Positions 46,983 through 56,530 of a stretch of 64,000 nt of DNA are shown here, in pieces; the first letter of the stretch is position 1, and every line of letters begins with the position of its first letter. The stretch is taken from contig NZ_BCQV01000025.1 in assembly GCF_001552255.1 (NCBI RefSeq), positions 1 through 64,000 of the forward strand. The letters are read 5' to 3'. The DNA comes from Alicyclobacillus shizuokensis NBRC 103103. Its GTDB lineage: Bacteria; Bacillota; Bacilli; Alicyclobacillales; Alicyclobacillaceae. The notes beneath the pieces were generated by a model. That model had not been told where the DNA came from. It was given only the letters and a program-made list of their open reading frames with translations, and ran no database searches. A program made the position numbers and the translations under genes.

Positions 46983-49115
46983 TCAGGTGAGTGAATCCAC
47001 ATCCGGCAGGTGAGCGTCGATGAAGCCGAAGATGGCTTGGAGCCGGGCCACCCGCAGCTTCGGCTTGCCCCCGCGAGAGAGCCCGTGGCTGGCGTTGGGT
47101 ATGCGCAGCAGTTCCACCTCCGCGCCGCGCCGCTTCAGCGTCGTGTACAGCTGCTCGGCCTGTTCCATCGGGCAGCGCAGGTCGTTTTCCGAGTGCAAAA
47201 TCAACAGCGGCGTCCGGATATGGGCCGCGTGGGCCAAGGGCGACATCTGCCACAACCGCTCCCGTTCCGCAATCACGTCCGACACACCCAGTTGGCTTTC
47301 GACGAACAGCGGTCCGATATCACTGCACCCGTAGAAAGAGATCCAGTTGGAGATGGAGCGTTGTGTGACCGCGGCGAAAAACCGTTGGGTGTGCCCAATC
47401 AACCAGTTGGTCATGAAGCCTCCGTAGCTGCCGCCGGTGACGGCGACGCGCTCCCCGTCGAGAAAATCGAATTGCGACAGAGCCGCCTCCAAGCCGTTCA
47501 GCACATCGGCCGCGTCGTCCTCGCCGTAGTGATGGCGCACCGCGTTGACAAACTCCTGACCGTAGCTGGTGCCCCCGCGCGGATTCGTGTAGACTACCGC
47601 ATACCCCTGCGCCGCCAGCCACTGCATCTCGTGAAACATGGCGTACCCGTAGTGGGTCTGCGGCCCGCCGTGAATCTCCAGAATCACCGGGTAGCGCTTT
47701 CCCGACTCGAAACGGGCCGGCTTCATCACCCATCCCTGGAGCGTCCAGTCCCCACCCGATTTGTAATAAAAGGGTTCCGGCTCCACCAGCGCCACCTCGT
47801 CCAGCCACGTGTTGCACCGGTCCAGACGCACCTCCCGCTCCGGAAAGAACGGCAGCGGACCGTCCATCGCCTCGGTCACGGCGCGCGGCTTGCGCGGCCT
47901 GGGTGGAACGCCGGCAATGCCCACCGACACCACCTTTCCCGGGTGCGTTGGGGTGCCGTAAGTCACAACAAACCGTGTCCCCCCGTCGCTGGCGAACCCA
48001 TACACGTCCCTGTCGCCGCCGATGACCACCTCGCCCTCCGGTGTGCTCCCATCGGTGGCAAAGCGGACCACCTCGCAGCGTCCTTCCCGCGCCGACAGCA
48101 CGTAGATGAATCGGTTGTCACGCGACCATACGGGGGGCTGGTTCTTCACCAGACCGTGCATGTCCGATCCGGTTGCGTCCCCGATTTCGTCGGGAAACTG
48201 TCCGGTCAACCGGGTCACCCCGCCATCCGCCGTGGCGACCAGAAACAGATGCGTATGCGCAGCCGACCAGTACTTGTACAACTCCTCGCCGTGCCCGAGC
48301 ACGGCCAGGTAACGGCCGTCCGGTGAATACGCCAGGTCATGCGCCACCACATCCGCACAGAGCAGCCTAGCCTCTCCGCCGTCCGCCGGCACCTGGTAGA
48401 TATCCTCATACCACCAGTTCACATCCGGGTTATCCCGCCGATTCGTGGTATAGGCAACAGACTTTCCGTCGGGGGCCACGCTGAACGCAGAAACCCCCTC
48501 GCGCTCCCACGTCAGCTGGCGACAAACACCCGTCTCCACGTCGATGGCCACCAACTGTCGCACGCGCTTGCGCGACAGTCCCACGCCATCCCCCTTGTAG
48601 TAGAGCCGGTCGTAACGTTTGGGATTATCCGCCCATTCCTTGTTCTCCTTGTCCATTTGCTCCTGAACCTCTTTGTCCGTGAGGTCCTCATCCCAGAACG
48701 CGACGTCGCCCACTGTCTGCTCCCGGGGCACCGGCACCAACGCGTACAAACTGCGTCCATCCGGCGCGAAGGCCAAGGCGCCTGGAGCGTAGCGGAAGCG
48801 GGTCAACCGCCGTGCCTCGCCCCCTTGCATCGGCAGCAACCAAACCTGCGTTCCATACGCGCGATTGGACACGAACGCGAGCGTGTCGCCGTCCGGCGAC
48901 CACACGGCTCCATGGTTATGCGTACCGCTTGTCGTCAGCGGGCGGAACTCCGCCCCATCCGTGCGCGCTAGCCATAGCTGCGTCTCGTAATCGTCCTGTT
49001 TCTCGTCCACGCTCATGCACTCGAACACGGCCCATTGCCCGTCCGGACGGAGCACCGGATTGGACAGCCATTGAAACCGATAGAGATCCTCCGCTTGGAT
49101 GGTGCGTTTGGACAT
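46983..49115 (-). CDS. S9-family serine peptidase (prolyl oligopeptidase/acylaminoacyl peptidase type)
   Basis: A 710-residue cytosolic peptidase. The first 420 residues or so are a beta-propeller with WD40-like repeats (VWSPDGDTLAFVSNR, AYSPDGRYLAVLGHG). The alpha/beta-hydrolase domain has the nucleophile in VTGGSYGGFMTNW, an Asp region in HSENDLRCPMEQAEQ and the His in PNASHGLSRGG. No signal peptide. GAGGGGG six bases before ATG 49115 sets the start. Confidence 0.95.
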   Translation of the reverse strand: MSKRTIQAEDLYRFQWLSNPVLRPDGQWAVFECMSVDEKQDDYETQLWLARTDGAEFRPLTTSGTHNHGAVWSPDGDTLAFVSNRAYGTQVWLLPMQGGEARRLTRFRYAPGALAFAPDGRSLYALVPVPREQTVGDVAFWDEDLTDKEVQEQMDKENKEWADNPKRYDRLYYKGDGVGLSRKRVRQLVAIDVETGVCRQLTWEREGVSAFSVAPDGKSVAYTTNRRDNPDVNWWYEDIYQVPADGGEARLLCADVVAHDLAYSPDGRYLAVLGHGEELYKYWSAAHTHLFLVATADGGVTRLTGQFPDEIGDATGSDMHGLVKNQPPVWSRDNRFIYVLSAREGRCEVVRFATDGSTPEGEVVIGGDRDVYGFASDGGTRFVVTYGTPTHPGKVVSVGIAGVPPRPRKPRAVTEAMDGPLPFFPEREVRLDRCNTWLDEVALVEPEPFYYKSGGDWTLQGWVMKPARFESGKRYPVILEIHGGPQTHYGYAMFHEMQWLAAQGYAVVYTNPRGGTSYGQEFVNAVRHHYGEDDAADVLNGLEAALSQFDFLDGERVAVTGGSYGGFMTNWLIGHTQRFFAAVTQRSISNWISFYGCSDIGPLFVESQLGVSDVIAERERLWQMSPLAHAAHIRTPLLILHSENDLRCPMEQAEQLYTTLKRRGAEVELLRIPNASHGLSRGGKPKLRVARLQAIFGFIDAHLPDVDSLT

Positions 49116-49313
49116 TGTCATCCCCCTCGTCGGTGAACCTGCACCAGCCGCCCAACCGGCGTCTGCGCACCCCTGCATCGCATGTTCATGAATCAACGTA
49201 TGATTCTAAGTATAGATCAGACTTCACGGACAAGGGTGCCTGCTTGACTGAGGAGTATTTCGCGTCCGGGTTGCAGAGAATAGCGAAAAACGGAAAGCGA
49301 GGTGACAGCCGCC

Positions 49314-50228
49314 ATGCACTGGCCCAAGCTGTCCCGCTCCATCCTGACGGCCGCCAGTCTATGCCTGGCTGTGGCTATGGCGGCGTCCCCGGCACGGGCC
49401 GCAGAACTGCCTACCCAGCCGACTACGGGGAAAGAGACGTTAACCGTCGTCTCCTACAACACGCACGGCGGCATCGGCATCGACGGCCGCTATAACTTGG
49501 CGCGGATTGCCGACATCATCACCCAGACGCACGCCGACGTGGTCGGACTGCAGGAAGTGGGTGCCTACTGGCACAAGCACGCCCAGCATGAGGACGAGGC
49601 GCAGTTCTACATCCGACGTCTCCATATGTACGGATTTTTCGCCCCCATCTTCAACCTGGACGCGGGCACCCCAGGAGGCCCCCGGCGCCAATACGGCGTC
49701 CTGCTCCTGAGCCGCTATCCCATACAGGGCATGGAAAACCATCGGATTGCCCGCCGGTTGACGCGAGACCAGCGCGAATCGGTGGCGATGAAACCGGGGT
49801 TTGCGGAGGCGATGATTCACGTCCATGGACAGGACCTGCACATTTACCTCACGCACCTGGATTATCGGCGTGATACGCATGTGCGAGCGCGGCAGGTGGC
49901 CGACATGATGCGCATCGTCTCCGAAGACACCGGACCCAAGGTGTTGATGGGTGATCTCAACGCGGTCCCCGCTGCCCCCGAACTGCGACCGTTGTGGAAA
50001 GTGTTCGACCAGACGATGAACCGGTGCCAGGGCGGATGCGCCACCTTCCCTGCCGACTCCCCCAGGCGCTTGATTGACTACGTGCTCGTCAGTCATGGAC
50101 TTAAGGTCCGGTCCGTTCACGTCGTGGACACGACGGCGTCCGACCACCGTCCCGTCCGAGCCGTGATCTCGCTGGCCGGCGCGAAACACCCGCGAACCTT
50201 GCCGGCCCCCGCCAGCAAGCGAACGTAA
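49314..50228 (+). CDS. exported endonuclease/exonuclease/phosphatase-family protein
   Basis: A 304-residue protein with a clear signal peptide (cleavage near SPARA-AEL, about residue 30). The EEP fold follows: VVSYNTHGGIG, VVGLQEVG, LTHLDYRRDTHVR, MGDLNAVPAAPEL and TASDHRPVRAVI carry the metal-binding and catalytic Asn, Glu, His, Asp and His. It could be an external phosphodiesterase or lipid phosphatase; family alone cannot say. GTG 49302 is another possible start. Confidence 0.88.
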   Translation: MHWPKLSRSILTAASLCLAVAMAASPARAAELPTQPTTGKETLTVVSYNTHGGIGIDGRYNLARIADIITQTHADVVGLQEVGAYWHKHAQHEDEAQFYIRRLHMYGFFAPIFNLDAGTPGGPRRQYGVLLLSRYPIQGMENHRIARRLTRDQRESVAMKPGFAEAMIHVHGQDLHIYLTHLDYRRDTHVRARQVADMMRIVSEDTGPKVLMGDLNAVPAAPELRPLWKVFDQTMNRCQGGCATFPADSPRRLIDYVLVSHGLKVRSVHVVDTTASDHRPVRAVISLAGAKHPRTLPAPASKRT

Positions 50229-50279
50229 ACCTGTAGTATACTGGGGGATATTGACATACATAGGTGCAGGTGAACGGGA

Positions 50280-51056
50280 ATGAAGCGACGCTGGATGGGG
50301 CTGGCTGCAGCCCTGATCTGTGCCGCAGCCCTGTGCGGATCCACGTACATCGCGGAGGGCAGACCGCACAGACACAGTGAACAAGAAACGGTGCTGGTTG
50401 TGGGTGGATCGATGGCGCACGGGTGGCTGGACGCACGGCGCGACAGTTACCTGCGGCGCGCCTTTGCCGAGCTCAGCAGCACCACTCCCGTGCAATGGCA
50501 GTATGTCGACCGAAGCCGTCCAGGAGAACGCGCGGTCGATGTGATGCATCGCTACCCGCATTGGCTCTTGAGCACAAAGCCCCAAGTGGTGGCCATCGCT
50601 TGGGGACTGCTCAACGACTGTCACAAGCGCACCCCCATGGCGAGGTTTAAACACGCCATCCACGCTGAAATCGACGGCGCCCTGGCGCGACATGCGGTCG
50701 TCATGCTCGTGACGCCGCCGGTGACCGAGGCGTCGTCCTCGTTCTATCGTGCCGGTACCGAACGCTACCTGACGGCAGAAATGGAGGTCGCGCACGAGTT
50801 CCGCAGTCCGAACGTGCACGTCTTCGACATCCTGTCGCAGATGCGCCGCTACATGGCTGCCCATGGCCAGACGTACTGGGTGTACTATGGAAACTCCTGG
50901 CATCCCAACAGCGCCGGCCACCGATTGGCTGGCCAGCTCCTGTACAGGGACATCGTCCACATGCTGGGACGCGGTCCGATTGTCTACGTCGAGAACCCTC
51001 GATTGGCGAGGCCGAGGCCGGGAGGGGACGGCAATGCGAGCACCGCCGCCATGTAG
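50280..51056 (+). CDS. exported SGNH/GDSL-like hydrolase
   Basis: A 258-residue protein with a signal peptide (hydrophobic 7-20). SGNH blocks are visible: the nucleophile in VVGGSMAHGWLD, the block III Asn in AWGLLNDC, and the Asn/His of SWHPNSAGHRLAG. Such enzymes remove acyl groups from wall polymers, lipids or peptidoglycan. It follows the EEP gene by 51 bases, probably in one operon, and lies convergent to the wall-polymer genes. Confidence 0.86.
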   Translation: MKRRWMGLAAALICAAALCGSTYIAEGRPHRHSEQETVLVVGGSMAHGWLDARRDSYLRRAFAELSSTTPVQWQYVDRSRPGERAVDVMHRYPHWLLSTKPQVVAIAWGLLNDCHKRTPMARFKHAIHAEIDGALARHAVVMLVTPPVTEASSSFYRAGTERYLTAEMEVAHEFRSPNVHVFDILSQMRRYMAAHGQTYWVYYGNSWHPNSAGHRLAGQLLYRDIVHMLGRGPIVYVENPRLARPRPGGDGNASTAAM

Positions 51057-51071
51057 GCCGCATGGTCCTTC

Positions 51072-52253
51072 TCAGGCCCGGTTGCGGCCTATATCCTCCA
51101 ACAGGTCCAGCCATTGCTGGCCAATCTGTTGAATGTCAAAGCGCTGCACATTGCGCACGGCGTTCTGGCCAAAGCGACGCCGCTTCTCATCGTCCCCCAT
51201 CAGATCCATGAGCGCCTCGGCAAACCGTTCCACATTGCCGTTCTCGACCAGCCAGCCGTCTTCGCCATGCGTCACAATCTCCGCCGGGCCCTTGGGGCAG
51301 TCAAACGAGACCATCGGCACGCCACACTGCATCGCCTCGACCAGGACCATGCCGAACCCTTCAAACCGGGAACTCAAAGCATAGATGGAAGCCTGGGCCA
51401 GTTCCTGCTGCATGTCGCGCGAAGGGCCCATCAAAAACACATGGTTGTACAGGTGCTTATCCAGAATCAACCTCTGCAGGGCGTCCCTCTCCCGGCCGTA
51501 GCCGTAGATCTTCAAGCGCCAATCGGGGAAGCGCTCGACCACGCGCGCAAACGCCTCAATCAACAGGTCGAACCCTTTTTGCGGCACCAGCCGGCCAGCG
51601 GCGATGACAGCCTTTTGATCCAAGGAGGACTGCGGACAGGACACCTGTGGAGCCGAATTCGTGATCTTGCGGACATCCAGCCCGGTACTGTCAAACAGGC
51701 GGCGATAGGTGGCGGTGTCATCATCTGTCAGCGTGATCAGATGGTCGAGCCGCGGGTAGAGCCGGCGGATGGCGCGCTGCAGCCCCGGCGGATGGATGTC
51801 GAAGTTGAGGTGCTCCTGTGCCACCCGACAGACGCGCGGATCCACGTATTTGGCCGCCATCAGGTTGAAACTCGGCCTCGTGGTGATGAGGACACCGTCA
51901 TGGAGCGACTTGAGAAAGCGGTAGATCTTCACGTCGCTCATGAGCGAAAACGCGTCGTACGCCTCATCATCGCGGTGGATCAGCCGGCTTTTCAGCTTGG
52001 GCACACGCAGGTACTGCAGCGTCCGCTGTTTGATGCCCGGCCGCCCGCCGACTTGGCCCGCGGCGACCGAGTTACGCAGAACGCGGATGCGAATGCGCGG
52101 ATCTATAGGAAAGAACGGATCCTTGTTCTTGCGAAAAACACTGACAATCTCTACATCCTGGCCGTGCGCGGCCAAATAGTTTGCCGTGTTGAGAACTGTG
52201 CGGACGGTGCCGCCCATGCCATAGATGTCAAAGATCAAAAAGGTGATTCTCAT
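51072..52253 (-). CDS. glycosyltransferase family 4 (wall-polymer type)
   Basis: A 393-residue GT-B enzyme. The N-terminal GMGGTVRTVLNTANYL is the acceptor domain loop; the donor domain has AAGRLVPQKGFDLLIEAF, GYGRERDALQRL and RFEGFGMVLVEAMQCGVP with the EX7E pair. The whole resembles glycosyltransferases that decorate teichoic acids. Its ATG overlaps the stop of the TagF-like gene by four bases, so the two act in one pathway. Confidence 0.91.
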   Translation of the reverse strand: MRITFLIFDIYGMGGTVRTVLNTANYLAAHGQDVEIVSVFRKNKDPFFPIDPRIRIRVLRNSVAAGQVGGRPGIKQRTLQYLRVPKLKSRLIHRDDEAYDAFSLMSDVKIYRFLKSLHDGVLITTRPSFNLMAAKYVDPRVCRVAQEHLNFDIHPPGLQRAIRRLYPRLDHLITLTDDDTATYRRLFDSTGLDVRKITNSAPQVSCPQSSLDQKAVIAAGRLVPQKGFDLLIEAFARVVERFPDWRLKIYGYGRERDALQRLILDKHLYNHVFLMGPSRDMQQELAQASIYALSSRFEGFGMVLVEAMQCGVPMVSFDCPKGPAEIVTHGEDGWLVENGNVERFAEALMDLMGDDEKRRRFGQNAVRNVQRFDIQQIGQQWLDLLEDIGRNRA

Positions 52254-55207
52254 CGGCGCCCACCCTTTCCGACGTCGTCGAACACAGCCTCAATCACGCG
52301 CCGCGCCGCGCCGCCGTCTTCCAGTGAACAGAAACGCCGGCGGAACGCGTCGTACTTGTCCTGATAGCGTATAGACCATTCGTCCACCTGGCGAATCGCC
52401 GCAAACAGCTCCGCCTCAGTGCGCACCAGCGGTCCTGGCGCCTGCTCTTCCAAATCAAAGTAAAACCCGCGCATCACAGATCGATAGGCCAACAGGTCAT
52501 AGGTGAAGAAGATCATCGGCCGACCCGAGTTGGCAAAGTCAAACATCACCGAGGAATAATCGGTGATGAGCAGGTCGGAAATCAGGTACAGATCCGCGAT
52601 GTCGTCATAATAGGTGAGGTTGCGGACGATGCCGCTGTCGTCTATCCATTGCATGCGCTGGGCATCGAAGTAATGCAGGCGCAAGAGCAGAACATAGTCG
52701 TGGCCAAACTCGCGCTTGAAATCATCCAGGTCGAAACGAAACTCGTACGGCGCATGGCGCTGCTGGCCCTGATGTTCTGAGTCCCGCCAGGTGGGCGCAT
52801 AGAGGATGATCCGCTTTGTCTCCGGGATATCCAACCGGCGGCGAATCTCCTGGGCGCGCCGAGCGGCATCGGGGCGGTAAAAGACGTCGTTGCGGGGATA
52901 GCCCACCTCCAACACGGCTTTGTCATAGCGGTAGGCGCGACACAGGATCTCGGCCGTATAAGGATTGGGGGCAACCAGGTAGTCCCACCTGCGAACCCGG
53001 CTGAGCAGTTCCGGAGCCGTGTTCTCCTTGTACGCGGTCGAACCGGGATCGACATCGTACCCCAACCGTTTGAGCGGCGTTCCGTGCCAGGTTTCCACAT
53101 GCACCGTGCCGCGGCGTTTGCGATAAAAATCCGGAAAGTTCCCGTTATTGATAAAATACTTTGCGCGAGCCATATAATAGAAATACGCGGTTGATCTGGG
53201 CTTCACCAGGCGCGGGGATCCGGGCAACCGTTTGTTCAGGTCTTTCATCACCCAGACGGCTCGAAAGCGGCGGCCTTGTCTGAGCATCTGTTCGTAAATG
53301 GCGCGCGGGTTGCAGGCATAACTGTTACCGTAGTAGCTCTGAAACACGATTAGGTCACTGCGCACCGGCAGCACACGGTTGGCGGCGCGGTAAAAGAGCA
53401 CCCGCAGCCTGTCGAACACTCGGCGCAGCCGCGGCCGCCGATCCAGTCGGTCGTCAAAGGAGGAGACCACCGCGTCCGGGCTCAGGGTAATGGGAAACCG
53501 CGATTGATGGCTGGGAAACTCCAAGACGCACTCCACCGAATCAAAGTGCAGGTTTCTCACCACGTCGTCGTGGATGGCGGCAAATTCCCCAGCCGACAGC
53601 GTGGTCATCAGGACAGCCTGAAAATTGCTCGTCTGTCCCACCCTCTGCAAACTGCATGCCACGGGAATCCTGAGCACCTTGCCGTATTTGCAGCGCACGG
53701 TCAGCACACCCGTCACCTGGTCGACGCCCTCCACGGGGGGAAACACCTCCAAGCGCACCCGCAGCGTCAACCCCGTTTTCCTCGCCTCGACGCACAAGAC
53801 CGACTTGACCCGCACGTCTGGACGAACCCTGACCGCCAGGTAGTCGCCGCGCGTGTAGAGCGGGTAAACGGCATAGGCTTGTCCGTCCAGCGTGAAGCGC
53901 TGGCATGGAAAACGCACCAACTGGTTCTTGTGAGCGATGCCGTCCTGCCAGGAACGCAATCGGCACGCACGCCCCTGCGCCGACAGGGACAGGTCCCAAA
54001 GCCCCGGGCGTAAGCCGTCCCGCAAGAGACCGCTCGGCGTCAGTCGGACGTTGAAGCGGCCATCCTCCACCACAACAGGCACAGCCATCCCCGCCTGCGA
54101 ATCGCGTCGGCGTAAGCACAGCTGGGCGGCCCCACTATGGCCGGCCGGGCGTAGCACCCGCCCGAGAATTTGAATCACCCCATCGCGGGCATAGACGGCC
54201 TCCACCTCCGCCTCCAGGTCATGGGGCACCAGGCGGACGAACGGGCGCATCCCATCCAGCAACAGCTCGCACCGCACCGCGCCAAGATGGGTATGGACGA
54301 TTGGGTTGCGCCGGTCAAGCGCGGCGGGGCCACCCTCGCGCTGGCGCAGCGGCAACAGCCGCTCGTCGTCGCTTTGCCCGACAGAGACAAAAAACTCCAA
54401 ACGCTGGTCCATCAGTCCGGCCAAGTCCAAGGCCCCCATCGGAATCCGGGCTGTGAACGCCAAGGACGACGCGGCGGACGGCGGCGCATAGTCGACCACC
54501 CGAGCTATGGGTTCGCGTCCGGCCCTCGACTCCGCCGCTGCAGTCGACATCGCATCCCCTTCCTCGATCCAAGGGACCGGTTTCGCGGCAAAGGCGTATT
54601 CCGCAGTGGCCGCCTCGTTGCGCACCACCAGGGACAGGTGGACCCGCTTGGGCTCATTCGGATCCACCAGGGGACCAAACACGTACCCGTTCAAAACCAG
54701 CACACCGTCCCCATCCCAAGCCGTCGACACCAATTTGGCCGATCCGTTGACGCGACGAATGCGGATGGACAGGTTACCCTGCACGGTGCTGTAGGGAATG
54801 GCGGCCAGGCGGCGCGGACGGTGGAACGCGTACAACGACTCCCGCTCGCGAAGGTGGCTGCGCACCCGCCAGCGCGGCGCCTCGCCCCCCGCTGCCACCA
54901 CTCCCCCTTTGCGGACATATGCGTCCCAGGTGTCCACGTCAAACAGGGCTTCGCCATGCCCGCCGGACGGTATGAAGGGGATATCGGCCACGTACGCGGC
55001 TCCCGAACCAAGGCGTTCACCGTCGCTGCGCATCAGCGGCAGCGACATCGTACGGGACGCATGCCGCTCCTGCAGCAGCAACTCCCAATCGGCCCCGTCA
55101 TCGACGGCCGGAGCCAACCACAAACGCCATCCCGAACTCATCATTTCGAGGTCAATCAGCTTCCACTCCTGCTTGTCCTGACCGGCAAACCGCGCTCGTC
55201 GGTTCAC
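52250..55207 (-). CDS. CDP-glycerol glycerophosphotransferase (TagF-like) with long N-terminal region
   Basis: A 985-residue protein. The last 380 residues or so are a TagF-like polyol-phosphate polymerase: VVFQSYYGNSYACNPRAIYE near 622, ETWHGTPLKRLGYDVDPG near 706 and SDLLITDYSSVMFDF near 880 carry the catalytic His and donor-binding residues. The first 590 residues or so have no motif I know; they look strand-rich. Many TagF-type proteins are 400-750 residues, so this one is large. GTG 55207 has AGGAGG seven bases upstream; the frame is open to 55369. Likely builds a teichoic-acid-like chain at the inner membrane face. Confidence 0.9.
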   Translation of the reverse strand: MNRRARFAGQDKQEWKLIDLEMMSSGWRLWLAPAVDDGADWELLLQERHASRTMSLPLMRSDGERLGSGAAYVADIPFIPSGGHGEALFDVDTWDAYVRKGGVVAAGGEAPRWRVRSHLRERESLYAFHRPRRLAAIPYSTVQGNLSIRIRRVNGSAKLVSTAWDGDGVLVLNGYVFGPLVDPNEPKRVHLSLVVRNEAATAEYAFAAKPVPWIEEGDAMSTAAAESRAGREPIARVVDYAPPSAASSLAFTARIPMGALDLAGLMDQRLEFFVSVGQSDDERLLPLRQREGGPAALDRRNPIVHTHLGAVRCELLLDGMRPFVRLVPHDLEAEVEAVYARDGVIQILGRVLRPAGHSGAAQLCLRRRDSQAGMAVPVVVEDGRFNVRLTPSGLLRDGLRPGLWDLSLSAQGRACRLRSWQDGIAHKNQLVRFPCQRFTLDGQAYAVYPLYTRGDYLAVRVRPDVRVKSVLCVEARKTGLTLRVRLEVFPPVEGVDQVTGVLTVRCKYGKVLRIPVACSLQRVGQTSNFQAVLMTTLSAGEFAAIHDDVVRNLHFDSVECVLEFPSHQSRFPITLSPDAVVSSFDDRLDRRPRLRRVFDRLRVLFYRAANRVLPVRSDLIVFQSYYGNSYACNPRAIYEQMLRQGRRFRAVWVMKDLNKRLPGSPRLVKPRSTAYFYYMARAKYFINNGNFPDFYRKRRGTVHVETWHGTPLKRLGYDVDPGSTAYKENTAPELLSRVRRWDYLVAPNPYTAEILCRAYRYDKAVLEVGYPRNDVFYRPDAARRAQEIRRRLDIPETKRIILYAPTWRDSEHQGQQRHAPYEFRFDLDDFKREFGHDYVLLLRLHYFDAQRMQWIDDSGIVRNLTYYDDIADLYLISDLLITDYSSVMFDFANSGRPMIFFTYDLLAYRSVMRGFYFDLEEQAPGPLVRTEAELFAAIRQVDEWSIRYQDKYDAFRRRFCSLEDGGAARRVIEAVFDDVGKGGRR

Positions 55208-55240
55208 GCTCGTTCCTCCTGCAGCATCTATTTGCACGCT

Positions 55241-55274
55241 GCATCGGCCGGTCCTACTCAAGTCCGGCCGATGC
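55241..55274 (-). promoter_or_regulatory. stem-loop in the leader of the TagF-like gene
   Basis: Perfect 11-base arms GCATCGGCCGG and CCGGCCGATGC with a 12-base loop end 33 bases before the start codon. A second small inverted repeat GCAGC/GCTGC lies between it and the ribosome site. It may be a leader structure; no U-tract follows, so a simple terminator is unlikely. Confidence 0.45.
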
Positions 55275-55437
55275 GCGCCATATCTTATATCTTCTGTTAG
55301 GTTCTCCATCTCACAGCCCGAGGCCACACTCGGAGCCGAGCACGAGCGTATTGTCTCACAAGCGCACAAGCTCGTCTAGCACTATCTGTTACAGAATATG
55401 TAAAGTTCAGGAACACCCAGCCTTCCCTTCCATCCAG

Positions 55438-56403
55438 CTAAAGGGGCAACACGGCTATCGACGTCTCCAAGATGCGGCGCTCGCCCGGTTCCAAGGCGGA
55501 CATACCTGTTTCGTCTGCCGGCAGCGCCAAATTGGGTGCATTGGTCACCCAGGTGTACGGCTCCGGGCACAAGAAACCCTGTTTGCCGTCCGCGTTGTAC
55601 ACGACCCAAAACCGAAAGGGCTCCGCACAGTCGTAATGGACCTTAAGCCCTGCCGCGTCGTCCCGCAGCACCGCCCGATTCGGCACACCGGCTGCGGTGG
55701 AGAACACGTCATCCCGCGCCACGCCCGCCAGCGGTAGGTTTTCCGCCACCGACGCTGGCACCGGGTCCTGCCGGCCCGTCGGCAGATTGCGGGCATCCAG
55801 CTGCCACTGTTTGCTGACCGGCAGGCTGAACCGGCAATCCTTCAGATGCCCCCCGTCCGCCAACGGGAAGCGAAACGTCGTATGGTAACCGAACCCAAAC
55901 GGCAGTGGCCGCTCGCTGTGGTTCTCAACCGTCGCGCGCTTGATTAGCCGTGGACCGTCGAGCACATACTCCACGACAATCGTGAAACGCTGCGGCAATT
56001 GACGCAGCACCTCCGGATGGTGAGCCGAATCAAAGGTGACGACAATCGCCGTCCGCCGCCCCCCTTCCACCGTTTCCGCCTGCCACGGACGATGGGCGAC
56101 AAAGCCGTGGATGTGATTGTGTTTGGACGGCTCGGTCAAGTCAAACTGGTAGGTCTGGTCAGCGAACTGAAAGCGCCCATCCGCAATGCGGTTGGGCGGA
56201 AACAAAATGGGTGCGCCGAAGAGTATCGGCCGCGCCTGATACTCTTCGCGGCTGGACGGCTGGCGCAGCAACTCGACGCCGCTGGGACGGTGCACAAGCG
56301 AGACCAACTTGCCGCCCAGACTGGGGGCCACCGTCACGGCCAGTTGCTCACCCACCGCCGTGATGGCCGCTTCCCCGACGTACGACGAACGCACAATAGA
56401 CAT
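55438..56403 (-). CDS. aldose 1-epimerase-family protein (mutarotase-like)
   Basis: A 321-residue beta-sandwich protein of the GalM/YeaD superfamily. The catalytic-type His pair is in HGFVAHRPW and FGYHTTFRFPL, the acid region in CPEPYTWVTNAPN near the C terminus, and ILFPPNRIADGRF is typical. It may interconvert sugar anomers or act on a sugar phosphate. GAGAGG eight bases before ATG 56403 sets the start. Same strand as the wall genes, but separated from them by 230 bases. Confidence 0.88.
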   Translation of the reverse strand: MSIVRSSYVGEAAITAVGEQLAVTVAPSLGGKLVSLVHRPSGVELLRQPSSREEYQARPILFGAPILFPPNRIADGRFQFADQTYQFDLTEPSKHNHIHGFVAHRPWQAETVEGGRRTAIVVTFDSAHHPEVLRQLPQRFTIVVEYVLDGPRLIKRATVENHSERPLPFGFGYHTTFRFPLADGGHLKDCRFSLPVSKQWQLDARNLPTGRQDPVPASVAENLPLAGVARDDVFSTAAGVPNRAVLRDDAAGLKVHYDCAEPFRFWVVYNADGKQGFLCPEPYTWVTNAPNLALPADETGMSALEPGERRILETSIAVLPL

Positions 56404-56530
56404 GTGGCTATCCTCTCCCTGACAAGCAAACGGCCGGCGCATAGCTGCACTCGGCCCTCGCGGAAATTCACCCACATGAAACAGGCTGCTGATGCACGTT
56501 CATTATTGTACTGAACCGCATCCCCGGGTG

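Noticed and set aside
49440-50960. 506-codon minus-strand frame across the two exported hydrolases
   Set aside because: It spans two well-supported genes on the other strand and has no motif.
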